This document shows, in pieces, positions 1 to 7,926 of a DNA stretch of 24,983 nt (position 1 is its first letter; the number at the start of each line of letters is the position of its first letter). The notes beneath the pieces were generated by a model that saw nothing but the letters and a program-made list of their open reading frames with translations, was not told the origin of the DNA and did not search any database. A program made the position numbers and the translations under genes. Source of the DNA: an uncultured Clostridia bacterium (GTDB taxonomy: Bacteria > Bacillota > Clostridia > Christensenellales > Pumilibacteraceae); the NCBI GenBank assembly GCA_947589145.1, contig CANQCB010000006.1:1-24983 (forward strand), in the 5' to 3' direction.

Positions 1-349
1 TGCTTTCGGCGGACGTAACCCGAGTAAGCGGCGCTTGGAAGGCAAAAACCAGCCCGATCAAAAGCGCGGATATGAGAATATTTACAAGCAACCCCGCGGA
101 AATCAAAGCGTGCGATTTTTTCACCTCGCCTTTCGCTTCATACGCCGCCGTCATCTTGCCCGAAACGAGCGGAAGTCCGCTCGTTGTCAAAGTCATGAGG
201 ACGAAGAAAAAGGATAAAGCGACCTGATAAATTCCGAGGTCGGTCGCCCCCATTTCGCGCGAAAGATAGATTTTGAACAGGAATCCCAAAAACCTGTCCA
301 AAACCGTGAACGAGGTCAAAGTCAATACCGCTTTTGCGAGTTTGTTCAT
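1..349 (-). CDS. SpoVB/MurJ-like polysaccharide or lipid flippase, N-terminal part (runs off the window)
   Basis: The minus strand stays open from an ATG at 347-349 to the window edge, giving 116 codons of a gene that continues beyond base 1. The protein begins MNKLAKAVLTLTSFTVLDRF and continues with a GFLFKIYLSREMGATDLGIY segment, a membrane stretch and a TSGLPLVSGKM segment. This is the pattern of the first two helices of SpoVB/MurJ-type (MOP superfamily) transporters, which move lipid-linked wall or polysaccharide precursors across the membrane. A second hydrophobic stretch follows a charged loop near residues 75-85. It is divergent from the cca-like gene. No good Shine-Dalgarno site precedes the ATG. 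Family membership is fairly secure, but the substrate and the exact subfamily (SpoVB, MurJ or exopolysaccharide exporter) cannot be decided from this fragment. Confidence 0.75.
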   Translation of the reverse strand, partial: MNKLAKAVLTLTSFTVLDRFLGFLFKIYLSREMGATDLGIYQVALSFFFVLMTLTTSGLPLVSGKMTAAYEAKGEVKKSHALISAGLLVNILISALLIGLVFAFQAPLTRVTSAES

Positions 350-494
350 ATCAATATCAATATTAAAAAATATGTCAACTTATGCAAACAACATATGATC
401 CGCATTAACCGCGATAATGTTATTTTTTGCGCCGAAAGAAAGACAAACGCCGAAAACGATTGAAAAACTCTTTGCGATATGATATACTTTACGC
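350..494. promoter_or_regulatory. Divergent intergenic region between the flippase and cca-like genes
   Basis: This stretch of 145 bases lies between two divergent genes and is rich in A+T. It holds a strong promoter for the rightward gene (listed separately). For the leftward gene, a TTGACA hexamer is readable on the minus strand at 378-373, but only a poor -10 (TATTGA, 16-base spacing) follows it, very close to the start codon. No RNA gene or further open frame is supported here. Confidence 0.4.
460..488 (+). promoter_or_regulatory. Sigma-A-type promoter for the cca-like gene
   Basis: The -35 box TTGAAA is at 460-465 and the -10 box TATACT at 483-488, separated by exactly 17 bases. Transcription would be expected to start about 7 bases after the -10 box, near base 495. 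That is the first base of the GTG start codon of the next gene, so the message may have no leader. The boxes are read directly from the sequence; the start of transcription is inferred. Confidence 0.7.
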
Positions 495-1829
495 GTGCAA
501 ATAAACGTACCGAAATGGCTGAAAAAGTTTGCCGAAGCAAACGACGAACCGCTTTATCTCGTAGGCGGTTATGTCCGCAACGCTCTCGGCGGACTTCCGC
601 CGTCGGATATCGACATAGCGGGGCGCAAAATGTCGTCGGATCTCGTGTTGCCGCGCGGCTTTTTTGCGGCAACGACGTACAAACGCATGGGAACCGCGCT
701 CATAAAATGCAGATATATGCCCGACGTTGAGGTGGAATACACTCCGTTTCGCACGGAAGTTTACGAAGAGGGCGGGGCGCACACTCCGATCGATGTATCG
801 TTTGACGCGGATATTTCCGAGGACGCAAAACGCCGCGACTTCACGGTGAACAGTATCTACTACGACATAAAAAACGACCGCATAATCGACTATTTCGACG
901 GGATAGGCGACATAAACCGCAGGATAATGCGCGCGTATGACCCCGAAAGAGTATTCTCGTCGGACGGATTGCGCCTTATGCGGCTCGTTCGTATCGCCGC
1001 AGAGACGGGTTTCGGCATAGACGAGGAAACGGCGAGAGTCGCGAAATCCAAGGCGCACCTGCTCCGAGACATCACGCCCAATCGCAAGCGCGACGAACTC
1101 GTGAAAATACTTTATGCGGACGAGGCGTACGGAATAGAGGACGCGCATTATCGCGGGCTCACGCTTTTGCGCGATTACGGCTTTTTGCCTTACGTCGTGC
1201 CCGAACTCGCCGACCTCGACGGGCTGGTACAACCGTCGGCTTATCACAAATACGACGCGCTCGAACACACCTTTCGCGTAGTGCGCAACGCTCCGCCCGA
1301 GATACGCCTTGCCGCGCTCTTTCACGACATAGGCAAAGCCGAGGCTGTGAGGAGAACGGGCAAAATGCACGATCACGAGCGGATCGGCGCGGAAATGATA
1401 CCGGATATTCTCGGCGAGAAAGGTTTGAAATTTCCCAAAAAAGAGGTGGAAAAGGTACAACGACTCGTGCGTTGGCACATGTACGACAAAGACAGACAAA
1501 CGCGTCGCGGTAAAATGCTGCTTTTCGTCGCTCGCAATTCCGACATAACCGAAGAACTTTCCGCGCTTATGACCGCCGATTCGGCAGGTAAGGGCATGGG
1601 CGAAGCGGAACCCAACCGCATAAAAGAATTTTACGATCAGCTCGTGCAAAGCGGCGCGCCGCTCGGTCTGAGAGATTTGCGCGTAAACGGCGCGGATATG
1701 CGCGAACTCGGGTATGAGGACGAGCAAATTTCCCGAAAATTGGAAGAACTTTTCACGGCGTGCGTTCTCGATCCGTCGCTCAATCGGCATAAAAAACTTA
1801 TGAAAATGGCGGAAAAACGGTCGGAATAG
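495..1829 (+). CDS. cca: CCA tRNA nucleotidyltransferase / poly(A) polymerase family protein with HD domain
   Basis: Predicted class II nucleotidyltransferase of 444 residues that would add or repair the 3' CCA end of tRNAs in the cytoplasm. The head domain carries the VGGYVRN glycine motif at residues 23-29 and the catalytic D-x-D as SDIDIA at 37-42. The RRDFTVNSIYYD motif and the RLMRLVRIAAETGF motif for ATP/CTP selection follow. The C-terminal half has an HD-type phosphohydrolase motif (ALFHDIGKAE and HDHERIGAEM), as in bacterial CCA enzymes with added phosphatase or phosphodiesterase activity. The GTG start at 495 puts the glycine motif at a normal distance from the N-terminus, but no Shine-Dalgarno site precedes it. 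A poly(A) polymerase or an A-adding enzyme is the main alternative; CCA addition is more likely in a Gram-positive genome with a single visible copy. Confidence 0.85.
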   Translation: MQINVPKWLKKFAEANDEPLYLVGGYVRNALGGLPPSDIDIAGRKMSSDLVLPRGFFAATTYKRMGTALIKCRYMPDVEVEYTPFRTEVYEEGGAHTPIDVSFDADISEDAKRRDFTVNSIYYDIKNDRIIDYFDGIGDINRRIMRAYDPERVFSSDGLRLMRLVRIAAETGFGIDEETARVAKSKAHLLRDITPNRKRDELVKILYADEAYGIEDAHYRGLTLLRDYGFLPYVVPELADLDGLVQPSAYHKYDALEHTFRVVRNAPPEIRLAALFHDIGKAEAVRRTGKMHDHERIGAEMIPDILGEKGLKFPKKEVEKVQRLVRWHMYDKDRQTRRGKMLLFVARNSDITEELSALMTADSAGKGMGEAEPNRIKEFYDQLVQSGAPLGLRDLRVNGADMRELGYEDEQISRKLEELFTACVLDPSLNRHKKLMKMAEKRSE

Positions 1830-1863
1830 TATAACGGCGAAGCCCTCGCTCCATATTAAATAT

Positions 1864-3114
1864 ATGGGCTTGAAATTCAAACAAACGTCGCTTGTCCTGA
1901 TGATCGCGCTCGTCGCGGCGATATGCATAAGCGCGACGCTTACAAGCGCACAGGCGAGCGAGCCTGCTCCGACGCTCACGTTGATATACGGAAATATGCG
2001 CTTCGATTATTTCGACGAGCCGCTTGCCGCACCCGATTTTACGGTGAGCGAGGATTTTCAAAAGCGCAAACTCGGCGCGCCGATAGCGGAGCGCGTCAAA
2101 CTCATAGACAGCCTTGTAAGCGGCGGTTCCGAAAGGAAGGACGCCGTTTTATACTGTTTTCCATTGCTCGGTCGGGTGGTGGAAGAAGCGGCGCGAAAGG
2201 TGACGTGCGAGCCCGAGGACGCGGAAATTCGTTTTTACCCCGACCGCAGACCGATGTTTGAAATAAAACGCTCCTCTCCGGGATACAAAGTGAACGAGCA
2301 ACGGATATACGACGACATATATTTTGCGCTTTCGAGCGGGCTGAAACGCGTCGCCCTCTCCGTGGACGTGTTAAAACCGAAAGTGACCGCGGAAACGTTG
2401 GCGAAATATACCAAACGCCGCTCGTCCTTTTCCACGTCCTATGCAAGCAGCAGCGAGGAGCGCAAGCATAACGTCGCGCTCGCGCTTTCGAAAATAAACG
2501 GCACCGTATTAAACAGCGGCGAAACCTTTTCTTTCAATAAAATCGTGGGTAAGCGCACCGAAGCGAACGGTTTCAAAACGGCAAAGATAATAGTAAACGG
2601 CAGGTATACCGAAGGTACGGGCGGCGGAGTGTGTCAAGCGTCCACAACGGTATATAACGCCGCCCTTCGCGCGGGGCTGAAAATAACCGCGGTCAGCCGC
2701 CATTCTCTCGTTCCTACCTATGTCGAACCGTCCTTCGACGCCATGGTAAACGGCGGCGGGAGCGACCTTTGCTTCAAAAACGATACCGACGGACCCGTCT
2801 TTATCCGCACGTTATGCGACTCGACGAAAGTGACGGCGGAGATATATTCTTCGGCTTTGCCGTATAAAATAGAATGTCGGTCGGAAACGCTCGGCGTCGG
2901 GGAAGTGCCCGAGCCCGAGGAGTTTATAGATATCGAGCGCAAATATACCGCGGGAATGCAAAGCGGCGAAAAAGTCAAAGTGAGCGGCGGCGCGCCTCAG
3001 CTCAAAAGCCGCGGTTATATAATAAAAAAATATCCCGACGGCAAAACCGAGGAGAGTATATTCCGCACCGACGAATATCAATCGGCAAAAGGCTTGGTCG
3101 CCGTCGCTCCTTGA
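1864..3114 (+). CDS. VanW family secreted or membrane-anchored cell-wall protein
   Basis: Protein of 416 residues with an N-terminal hydrophobic signal or anchor segment at about residues 8-30, ending in a likely signal peptidase site after AQA; there is no lipobox. Residues of about 55-185 resemble the putative peptidoglycan-binding domain found in YoaR-like proteins. The VanW domain follows at about 187-320, with the diagnostic stretches LNSGETFSFNKIVG, GGGVCQASTTVYNAALRAGL and RHSLVPTYVEP. The family is linked to the cell envelope and named after a vancomycin-resistance accessory gene, but its biochemical role is not established; this gene alone does not imply resistance. The ATG at 1864 lies 34 bases after the cca-like gene and lacks a recognisable Shine-Dalgarno site. 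The start is chosen because it gives a complete signal sequence. Confidence 0.85.
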   Translation: MGLKFKQTSLVLMIALVAAICISATLTSAQASEPAPTLTLIYGNMRFDYFDEPLAAPDFTVSEDFQKRKLGAPIAERVKLIDSLVSGGSERKDAVLYCFPLLGRVVEEAARKVTCEPEDAEIRFYPDRRPMFEIKRSSPGYKVNEQRIYDDIYFALSSGLKRVALSVDVLKPKVTAETLAKYTKRRSSFSTSYASSSEERKHNVALALSKINGTVLNSGETFSFNKIVGKRTEANGFKTAKIIVNGRYTEGTGGGVCQASTTVYNAALRAGLKITAVSRHSLVPTYVEPSFDAMVNGGGSDLCFKNDTDGPVFIRTLCDSTKVTAEIYSSALPYKIECRSETLGVGEVPEPEEFIDIERKYTAGMQSGEKVKVSGGAPQLKSRGYIIKKYPDGKTEESIFRTDEYQSAKGLVAVAP

Positions 3115-3157
3115 TCGCAAAATTTGAGAATAAAGCGCCTCGAAAGCATTTTAGGTA

Positions 3158-3187
3158 TTGACAATTACCGTTAGAATGTAATATAAT
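3158..3187 (+). promoter_or_regulatory. Sigma-A-type promoter for the lgt-pncB operon
   Basis: A consensus TTGACA at 3158-3163 and a consensus TATAAT at 3182-3187 are separated by 18 bases. Transcription would start near 3194, leaving a leader of about 25 bases that contains AGAGG before the TTG start at 3220. No clear terminator is visible between the VanW gene and this promoter, so readthrough from upstream is possible. Confidence 0.85.
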
Positions 3188-3219
3188 ATATCCGTATCTT
3201 TATAAGCAGAGGTATCGAG

Positions 3220-4281
3220 TTGGATAATCAAAACGAAAATAAGGGGAGCGGCAAGAAAAGTATTGCGGAAAGATTTGCCGCGTTGCCTCTCAAAGCCAAG
3301 TTCTATATGATTTTCAGCGGCGTGTTGTTGGTAATTATGCTTGCGCTTATCGTTATGATAGTCATGACGGCTGAAAACGCCGCCTCGCCCGACAGCGTTC
3401 CTCGTCCGAATTGGTACGGATTTCTGATAGGCATAGCCATCGTCATTTGCGTGGTATGGGGAAATTACGCCACGCTTCGTCAGGGCTATTATTTCGATAT
3501 GGTGTTCGATTACGTGATTTTCGCCGTACCTCTTGCGTTCGGCGGCGGAGTGCTGTATTACGCGATTTTCAATCATTGGACGTTCGGCATAGCGGTAATC
3601 GGCGGACTTATCGGCGCGCTTGCGGGACTTCTCCTCGGTATGCTTATCTATCGGACGGTGGCGAAGAAAAAGCCCAAAGTGTCTCTTTTGCAAATGATCG
3701 ACGTGGCGGTGGTATTCGTGCTTCTCGGTCAGGCGATAGGTCGCGTTGGCTGTTATATGGCAGATCCTCAATGCTGTTACGGCATTCCGGTGCCCGTTGA
3801 GGTTTTCCCGTTCTCGTATACGGTCAAGATCGACGGTGTTATCCACCTCGGCAATCCGTTTATCGAGTCCATCTGGTGTCTGATAGGATTTATTGCAATG
3901 TACGCCATGTATATGGGCAAGCGCAAGAGTTTCAACGGCTTTTACACCTCGCTCTATTGCATATGGTACGGCACCGAGCGGCTTATTCTCGAGTTCTTCC
4001 GCGACCCCGCGCAGAAATTGCAGGCGAGCGGGGACATGGGCAGCGGCTTCGGTATTTCACAGGTAATGAGCATAATAATGATCGCTTTCGGCATAGCGTG
4101 GATAGCCATTCACGTTATACGCGCCGCGGCATTGAAAAAGAAAGTTATGATACTCGTTCCGAAGGAAAAATTGAGCGAGGATTATCTGGACTATACTCAC
4201 ACGATCTACTATCGACCTCACGTTGACGACGAGGGGCGCTTGATAGACTATAATGCGTCGGGAAAGAGCGGAAACCCGTAA
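3220..4281 (+). CDS. lgt: Lgt-like prolipoprotein diacylglyceryl transferase, divergent active site
   Basis: Integral membrane protein of 353 residues starting at TTG, preceded by AGAGG 7-8 bases upstream. The family moves diacylglycerol from phosphatidylglycerol to the lipobox cysteine of prolipoproteins, outside the membrane. About seven hydrophobic segments are visible, the first at residues 29-50 after a polar N-terminal tail. The family signature is present as GQAIGRVGCYMADPQCCYG at 170-188, and YGTERLILEFFRDP at 250-263 keeps the Tyr/Arg/Glu set (Y250, R254, E258). Two positions differ from the well-studied E. coli enzyme: the histidine of its HGGL motif is I127 here, and the Asn after GRxG is C178. 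The C-terminal tail of about 50 residues is polar. It heads an operon. It is probably a divergent active Lgt, but a paralogue with another lipid-transfer role is possible. A lipoprotein substrate candidate is encoded at 24832. Confidence 0.8.
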   Translation: MDNQNENKGSGKKSIAERFAALPLKAKFYMIFSGVLLVIMLALIVMIVMTAENAASPDSVPRPNWYGFLIGIAIVICVVWGNYATLRQGYYFDMVFDYVIFAVPLAFGGGVLYYAIFNHWTFGIAVIGGLIGALAGLLLGMLIYRTVAKKKPKVSLLQMIDVAVVFVLLGQAIGRVGCYMADPQCCYGIPVPVEVFPFSYTVKIDGVIHLGNPFIESIWCLIGFIAMYAMYMGKRKSFNGFYTSLYCIWYGTERLILEFFRDPAQKLQASGDMGSGFGISQVMSIIMIAFGIAWIAIHVIRAAALKKKVMILVPKEKLSEDYLDYTHTIYYRPHVDDEGRLIDYNASGKSGNP

Positions 4282-4321
4282 CCGACGCGCAAAAACTTTC
4301 GATTTTCAAAAAGGACTTTTT

Positions 4322-4861
4322 ATGAAAAAAGAAGAAGAATACGTTGAAATCAGCCGTGGAAAACGGTTGGCGTCCAATCTCGTAGCGGCGATCGGCATAT
4401 TTATTTGCGGCGCGGTTTTGCTTGTGTTCGGGTTGACGGGGGAGCGCGTCGGAGTATCCGTAGCGTCTCTCATCGCGCCGGTAATACTCTCGTCGCTCGG
4501 GCTGATATTTCTGACGACCTCGCTGATTCAGGGCAACTCCGTAACGCTGTATCTTGCGGTAATTCTCCTCGTCTGCGCGGTTGTTTCTTTCGTCGCCAAT
4601 TTGACCGAAGTCACTTACGGAATGTTATATCCGTTATACATATCTTCTCCGGCGATCGCCTCGGCGATAACCATGATAATGAGTAAGGACTATAACTTCC
4701 ACTTGAAAATAATCGTCGTATTCGCCGTGCCGGCAATATTTTTTGCATTTTTCGCGGCAGAATTGTGGACAGTGGCCGTGCTCGTTCCCGCGCTCATAAT
4801 GTATGCGGGTTTTCTCGCGCTGTATGCGGCGCTTGCGGTAAATTCCGTCGCGGAGGAATAA
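4322..4861 (+). CDS. Multi-pass membrane protein of unknown function
   Basis: I do not recognise this 179-residue protein. It has a short charged N-terminal tail (MKKEEEYVEISRGKR) followed by about six hydrophobic segments near residues 18-38, 49-69, 75-95, 103-118, 128-148 and 151-172, with almost no soluble part. No catalytic motif is visible. The ATG at 4322 is chosen because AAGGA stands 6 bases upstream; an in-frame extension back to 4253 would overlap lgt and add a very basic, unlikely leader. It lies 40 bases after lgt and 3 bases before pncB, so it is co-transcribed with both. The GGAGG that serves pncB overlaps the end of this gene, suggesting translational coupling. The location suggests a membrane or envelope role, but function cannot be assigned. 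Confidence 0.75.
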   Translation: MKKEEEYVEISRGKRLASNLVAAIGIFICGAVLLVFGLTGERVGVSVASLIAPVILSSLGLIFLTTSLIQGNSVTLYLAVILLVCAVVSFVANLTEVTYGMLYPLYISSPAIASAITMIMSKDYNFHLKIIVVFAVPAIFFAFFAAELWTVAVLVPALIMYAGFLALYAALAVNSVAEE

Positions 4862-4864
4862 GTT

Positions 4865-6295
4865 ATGAAACGAAACTTGTCATTGATGACCGACCTCTAC
4901 GAACTCACAATGATGAACGGATACACGAAGTTGAACGTTACGGATAAGATAGCGGTGTTCGACGTGTTTTTCCGCCAACAAGGTCAGATCTCATACGCCG
5001 TTGCGGCAGGTTTGGAACAGGTGATCGAATACATAAACAACCTGCATTTCGACGACGATGACATAGAATATCTCCGTCGCGAGACCGATTTTTGCGAAGA
5101 ATTTTTAACTCAGTTGAAAAATTTCCGTTTCAGCGGAGACATATACGCCGTACCCGAAGGTACGATCGTTTTCCCGAACGAACCCATAATGGTCATACGC
5201 GCGCCGCTCAGCGAGGCGCAGCTTATCGAGCCCGCGCTCCTCAATATAATAAATCACCAGACGCTCATAGCCACCAAGGCGTCGAAAGTGAGAAAGGCGG
5301 CGGGCAACGCGCTCGTGTCCGAGTTCGGCTTGCGCCGCGCGCAAGGGCCGGACGCGGCGATATACGGCGCGAGGGCGAGCATAATCGGCGGTTGCAACTC
5401 AACCAGCAACGTACTTTCGGGGCAAATGTTCGACGTTCCGATAAAAGGTACGATGGCGCACAGTTGGATAATGAGTTTCGATACCGAACTCGAAGCCTTC
5501 GAAAAGTTCGCCGAAATATATCCCGACAATACTTTGTTATTGGTCGACACCTACGACACGCTCCGAAGCGGAGTGCCGAACGCCATAAAGGTGTTCGACA
5601 AACTCAAAGCGCAAGGGCACAAGCCGGTGGGAATTCGTCTCGACAGCGGCGACTTGGCATATCTTTCCAAGCGCGCGCGTAAAATGTTAGACGCGGCAGG
5701 TCATACCGACGCGATAATTTTCGCTTCCTGCGACTTGGACGAAAACGTCATTTCGTCGCTCAATTCGCAGGGCGCAAAGTTGGACGCATACGGCGTGGGC
5801 ACGCGCCTCATAACGAGCGACGGAATGCCCTCTCTCGGCGGCGTATACAAAATGGCGGAGTTGATCGAGGACGGAGCGGCGGTTCCGAAGATCAAAATAT
5901 CCGACACGCAGGATAAGATAACGAATCCGGGTTTCAAGACGTTATACAGAATATACGACGAATACGGCATGGCGTTTGCCGACCTGATCGCGCTCGAACG
6001 GGAAAAGATCGACGAGACCAAGCCCATAACGCTGACGCACCCGACGATGAGATACAAGTCGACCACTCTGGAAAAATACACCGTGCGCAAATTGCTTGTG
6101 CCCGTGTACGAAAGCGGCAAGCTCGTTTTCGGTATTCCCACTCTTGCCGAGAGCGCGAAATATTGCGAGCAAGAAAAGGCGATGTTCTGGGACGAGTATA
6201 TGCGAAACGACAACCCCGAAATTTACAAGGTGGATCTGTCCGACGAACTTTACGAACTCAAACAGGAACTGATAGCCCGTTATCATAAAAAGTAA
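4865..6295 (+). CDS. pncB: Nicotinate phosphoribosyltransferase
   Basis: Cytoplasmic enzyme of 476 residues that joins nicotinate to PRPP, with ATP hydrolysis, to give nicotinate mononucleotide for NAD salvage. The N-terminal LMTDLYELTMMNGY stretch is typical of the family. Further matches are SEFGLRRAQGPDAA with the following YGARASIIGGCNSTSN, and GTMAHSW, whose H199 is the histidine that is phosphorylated in this family. The PRPP-site region shows VGIRLDSGDLAYLS, and GVGTRLITSDGMPSLGGVYK follows. Length fits the long bacterial/archaeal type. The start codon follows GGAGG located at the end of the upstream gene. It sits in the middle of the lgt operon, with the DivIVA-like gene 19 bases downstream. 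Nothing in the sequence suggests loss of function. Confidence 0.93.
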   Translation: MKRNLSLMTDLYELTMMNGYTKLNVTDKIAVFDVFFRQQGQISYAVAAGLEQVIEYINNLHFDDDDIEYLRRETDFCEEFLTQLKNFRFSGDIYAVPEGTIVFPNEPIMVIRAPLSEAQLIEPALLNIINHQTLIATKASKVRKAAGNALVSEFGLRRAQGPDAAIYGARASIIGGCNSTSNVLSGQMFDVPIKGTMAHSWIMSFDTELEAFEKFAEIYPDNTLLLVDTYDTLRSGVPNAIKVFDKLKAQGHKPVGIRLDSGDLAYLSKRARKMLDAAGHTDAIIFASCDLDENVISSLNSQGAKLDAYGVGTRLITSDGMPSLGGVYKMAELIEDGAAVPKIKISDTQDKITNPGFKTLYRIYDEYGMAFADLIALEREKIDETKPITLTHPTMRYKSTTLEKYTVRKLLVPVYESGKLVFGIPTLAESAKYCEQEKAMFWDEYMRNDNPEIYKVDLSDELYELKQELIARYHKK

Positions 6296-6314
6296 TAGGC
6301 AGGGGAAGGTATAG

Positions 6315-6890
6315 ATGAAATTCAGCAACGTAAAAAACGGATATTCTCCGAGCGAGGTAGAAGAATACTTAAAGCGTATTCGCACCGTATACGACGAGAC
6401 CCTCGTCGAACAGCGCGACCGCATTTTTACGTTAAAGGAGCAATTAAATCAAACCGAGCTGAAACTTGCCGAATACGAGGCGCAAAAGGAACGGATAAGC
6501 AAAGCGATAGAGTCCGCGCTGTCCAAGGCGGACGAAATCGAAAAATTGACGCGACGAAAGATAGCCAACGAAATAGCGTCTCTCCGCAAATTTCACAAAC
6601 TGTGGGTAGAACATTTCGCCGAGATCCTTCGTAAATATCCGCTTGACGAAGACCTCGAAAGGACGAACGAAGTGGATAAAGCCATGGCGGAGCTTCTCGG
6701 AGAGGCGGATTCCACTCCGCCGACCTCGATGAAGTCGGACGCTTTCAACCCCATAGAAATGATGGAAAAGCATCTTGCGGGCGAAGAGGCGAAGGAAGAA
6801 CAATTCGACTATGACGCAGCAATACATCCCGATGAAAATTTGGAAGATATATTGAAGGAACTCGGAATACTGTTCGACGACAAAAAATAA
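6315..6890 (+). CDS. DivIVA-domain protein
   Basis: Protein of 191 residues. The N-terminal part (FSNVKNGYSPSEVEEYLKRI, residues 3-22) matches the start of the DivIVA domain, where a short lipid-binding segment precedes a coiled coil. Residues of about 20-100 are heptad-rich coiled coil. The C-terminal half is acidic and probably flexible, ending in ILKELGILFDDKK. DivIVA proteins recognise curved membrane at poles and division sites and recruit division, wall-synthesis or sporulation proteins. This one is shorter and more divergent than B. subtilis DivIVA, so it may be a GpsB/SepIVA-like variant. A strong AGGGGAAGG site precedes the ATG. It is followed 43 bases later by a second coiled-coil gene in the same operon, and the two may work together. 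Confidence 0.7.
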   Translation: MKFSNVKNGYSPSEVEEYLKRIRTVYDETLVEQRDRIFTLKEQLNQTELKLAEYEAQKERISKAIESALSKADEIEKLTRRKIANEIASLRKFHKLWVEHFAEILRKYPLDEDLERTNEVDKAMAELLGEADSTPPTSMKSDAFNPIEMMEKHLAGEEAKEEQFDYDAAIHPDENLEDILKELGILFDDKK

Positions 6891-6933
6891 AAACGGCAGA
6901 AAAATTTGAAAGTTTTGCAATAGTGAGCGCGAT

Positions 6934-7863
6934 ATGTTAAACGAATACATAATCGAAGTTAATATTCTGGTGCGGAAAATGCTGAACGCAACGGAAGAAG
7001 AGAGAGTTACACTCACCGAGAAATTTAACGACTCTTTGTCGAGCGCGTTGAAGTTCATCTCCGAGAACAACGTGCCCGTCGATACCGTGATAACGATAGA
7101 GGACAGACTTGTCCGCGATCTCCTATTAAAGGAAAAAGAGGAAAGCATACGGCAGGAAACCGAACGCGCAAAAAGCGAATACGAGCGGCTTCAAAAGGAA
7201 ACCGACTTTTTGGCGCGCGGCGTGAACTCGGGAATGGGCGGCGCCCAGCTCAAATATCTCGACGCCAAGGCCCGAATGGACGATTTCCAGTCGGAGTCCG
7301 CGCACATGACGAAAGAGGATCGCATCAAGCATATCGAAACTTTCAACAAACTTTATTCGGAATATCTTTCGGCGAAAAGAGAGTATAAACGCGTCGGCAA
7401 ATCGGACGCGAACGCGCTCCCCGAAGCCCTTAAAACAAGCGCGCAAAGCCTGAAAAACGCGGAAGCGAACTATGAGGAGTGCAGAAAACGCCTCAAACGC
7501 CTTCCGTTAAAGCCCTCCGAAGTGGAATACGTTTCGGGTAGCGGAGCGGTTTCGCGGGTGCTCAAAGGCACGTTTTCGCCACCCGCGCCGACTGTCGAAC
7601 AGCCCGCCCCGACTGCTCAGCCGATCGCCCAACCGATCGCTCCGATTGTCGGCGACGAAGTCGCAAAAACGCGAAACGAAGCTTTGAACGAACTCGCGCT
7701 TCTCCGAAAGGAAATAGCGGACTTGCGGACGGAAACCGCCGCGCTCAAAGGTTATATCGAGCAGGCAAAAGCGGCGATAACGACGATAGAAAAGGCGCGT
7801 CAAGCGGCGACCGTATCGGCAAAGCGCGCAATAGCCATCGCCGAGCGCATCGATAAAAAATAG
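6934..7863 (+). CDS. Coiled-coil protein of unknown function
   Basis: I do not recognise a family for this 309-residue protein. It has no signal peptide or membrane segment. The N-terminal 60 residues are mixed helix (MLNEYIIEVNILVRKMLNAT). A long heptad-rich charged region follows at about 65-190, broken near 95-110 by a glycine-rich stretch (ARGVNSGMGGAQ). A proline-rich linker with repeated PxAQPIAQPIAP-like units spans about 213-240, and a second coiled coil occupies 245-305. The design resembles a cytoplasmic scaffold. Only a weak ribosome site precedes the ATG at 6934, and other starts nearby cannot be excluded. It is last in the operon, just before a strong terminator, and follows the DivIVA-like gene, which hints at a role at the division site or cell pole. 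That is inference from context only. Confidence 0.65.
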   Translation: MLNEYIIEVNILVRKMLNATEEERVTLTEKFNDSLSSALKFISENNVPVDTVITIEDRLVRDLLLKEKEESIRQETERAKSEYERLQKETDFLARGVNSGMGGAQLKYLDAKARMDDFQSESAHMTKEDRIKHIETFNKLYSEYLSAKREYKRVGKSDANALPEALKTSAQSLKNAEANYEECRKRLKRLPLKPSEVEYVSGSGAVSRVLKGTFSPPAPTVEQPAPTAQPIAQPIAPIVGDEVAKTRNEALNELALLRKEIADLRTETAALKGYIEQAKAAITTIEKARQAATVSAKRAIAIAERIDKK

Positions 7864-7890
7864 GATAACATAATATGAACGGAGAGTAGA

Positions 7891-7926
7891 AACGCTCGGA
7901 CAGTCCGGACTGTCCGAGCGTTTTTT
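7891..7926 (+). terminator. Intrinsic terminator of the lgt-pncB-divIVA operon
   Basis: A perfect 32-base palindrome at 7891-7922 (arms AACGCTCGGACAGTCC and its reverse complement, with no unpaired spacer) runs directly into a T tract ending at 7926. As RNA it would form a very stable hairpin with a small CCGG-type loop. Confidence 0.93.

Noticed and set aside
489..1979. Long minus-strand open frame opposite the cca-like and VanW genes
   Set aside because: The translation is rich in Arg, His, Val and Phe with no family motif, and it lies opposite a gene with clear nucleotidyltransferase motifs. It is an antisense artefact of codon bias.
1864..3114. VanW-family gene as evidence of vancomycin resistance
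   Set aside because: No vanA/B ligase, vanH, vanX or VanRS genes are nearby; VanW-domain proteins are common in Clostridia without resistance.
4253..4321. Upstream extension of the small membrane protein
   Set aside because: It would overlap lgt and add a highly basic leader; AAGGA is correctly placed for the ATG at 4322.
7891..7922. Perfect 32-base palindrome as a recombination or replication site
   Set aside because: It is followed directly by a T tract and sits just after the last gene of an operon, which fully explains it as a terminator.
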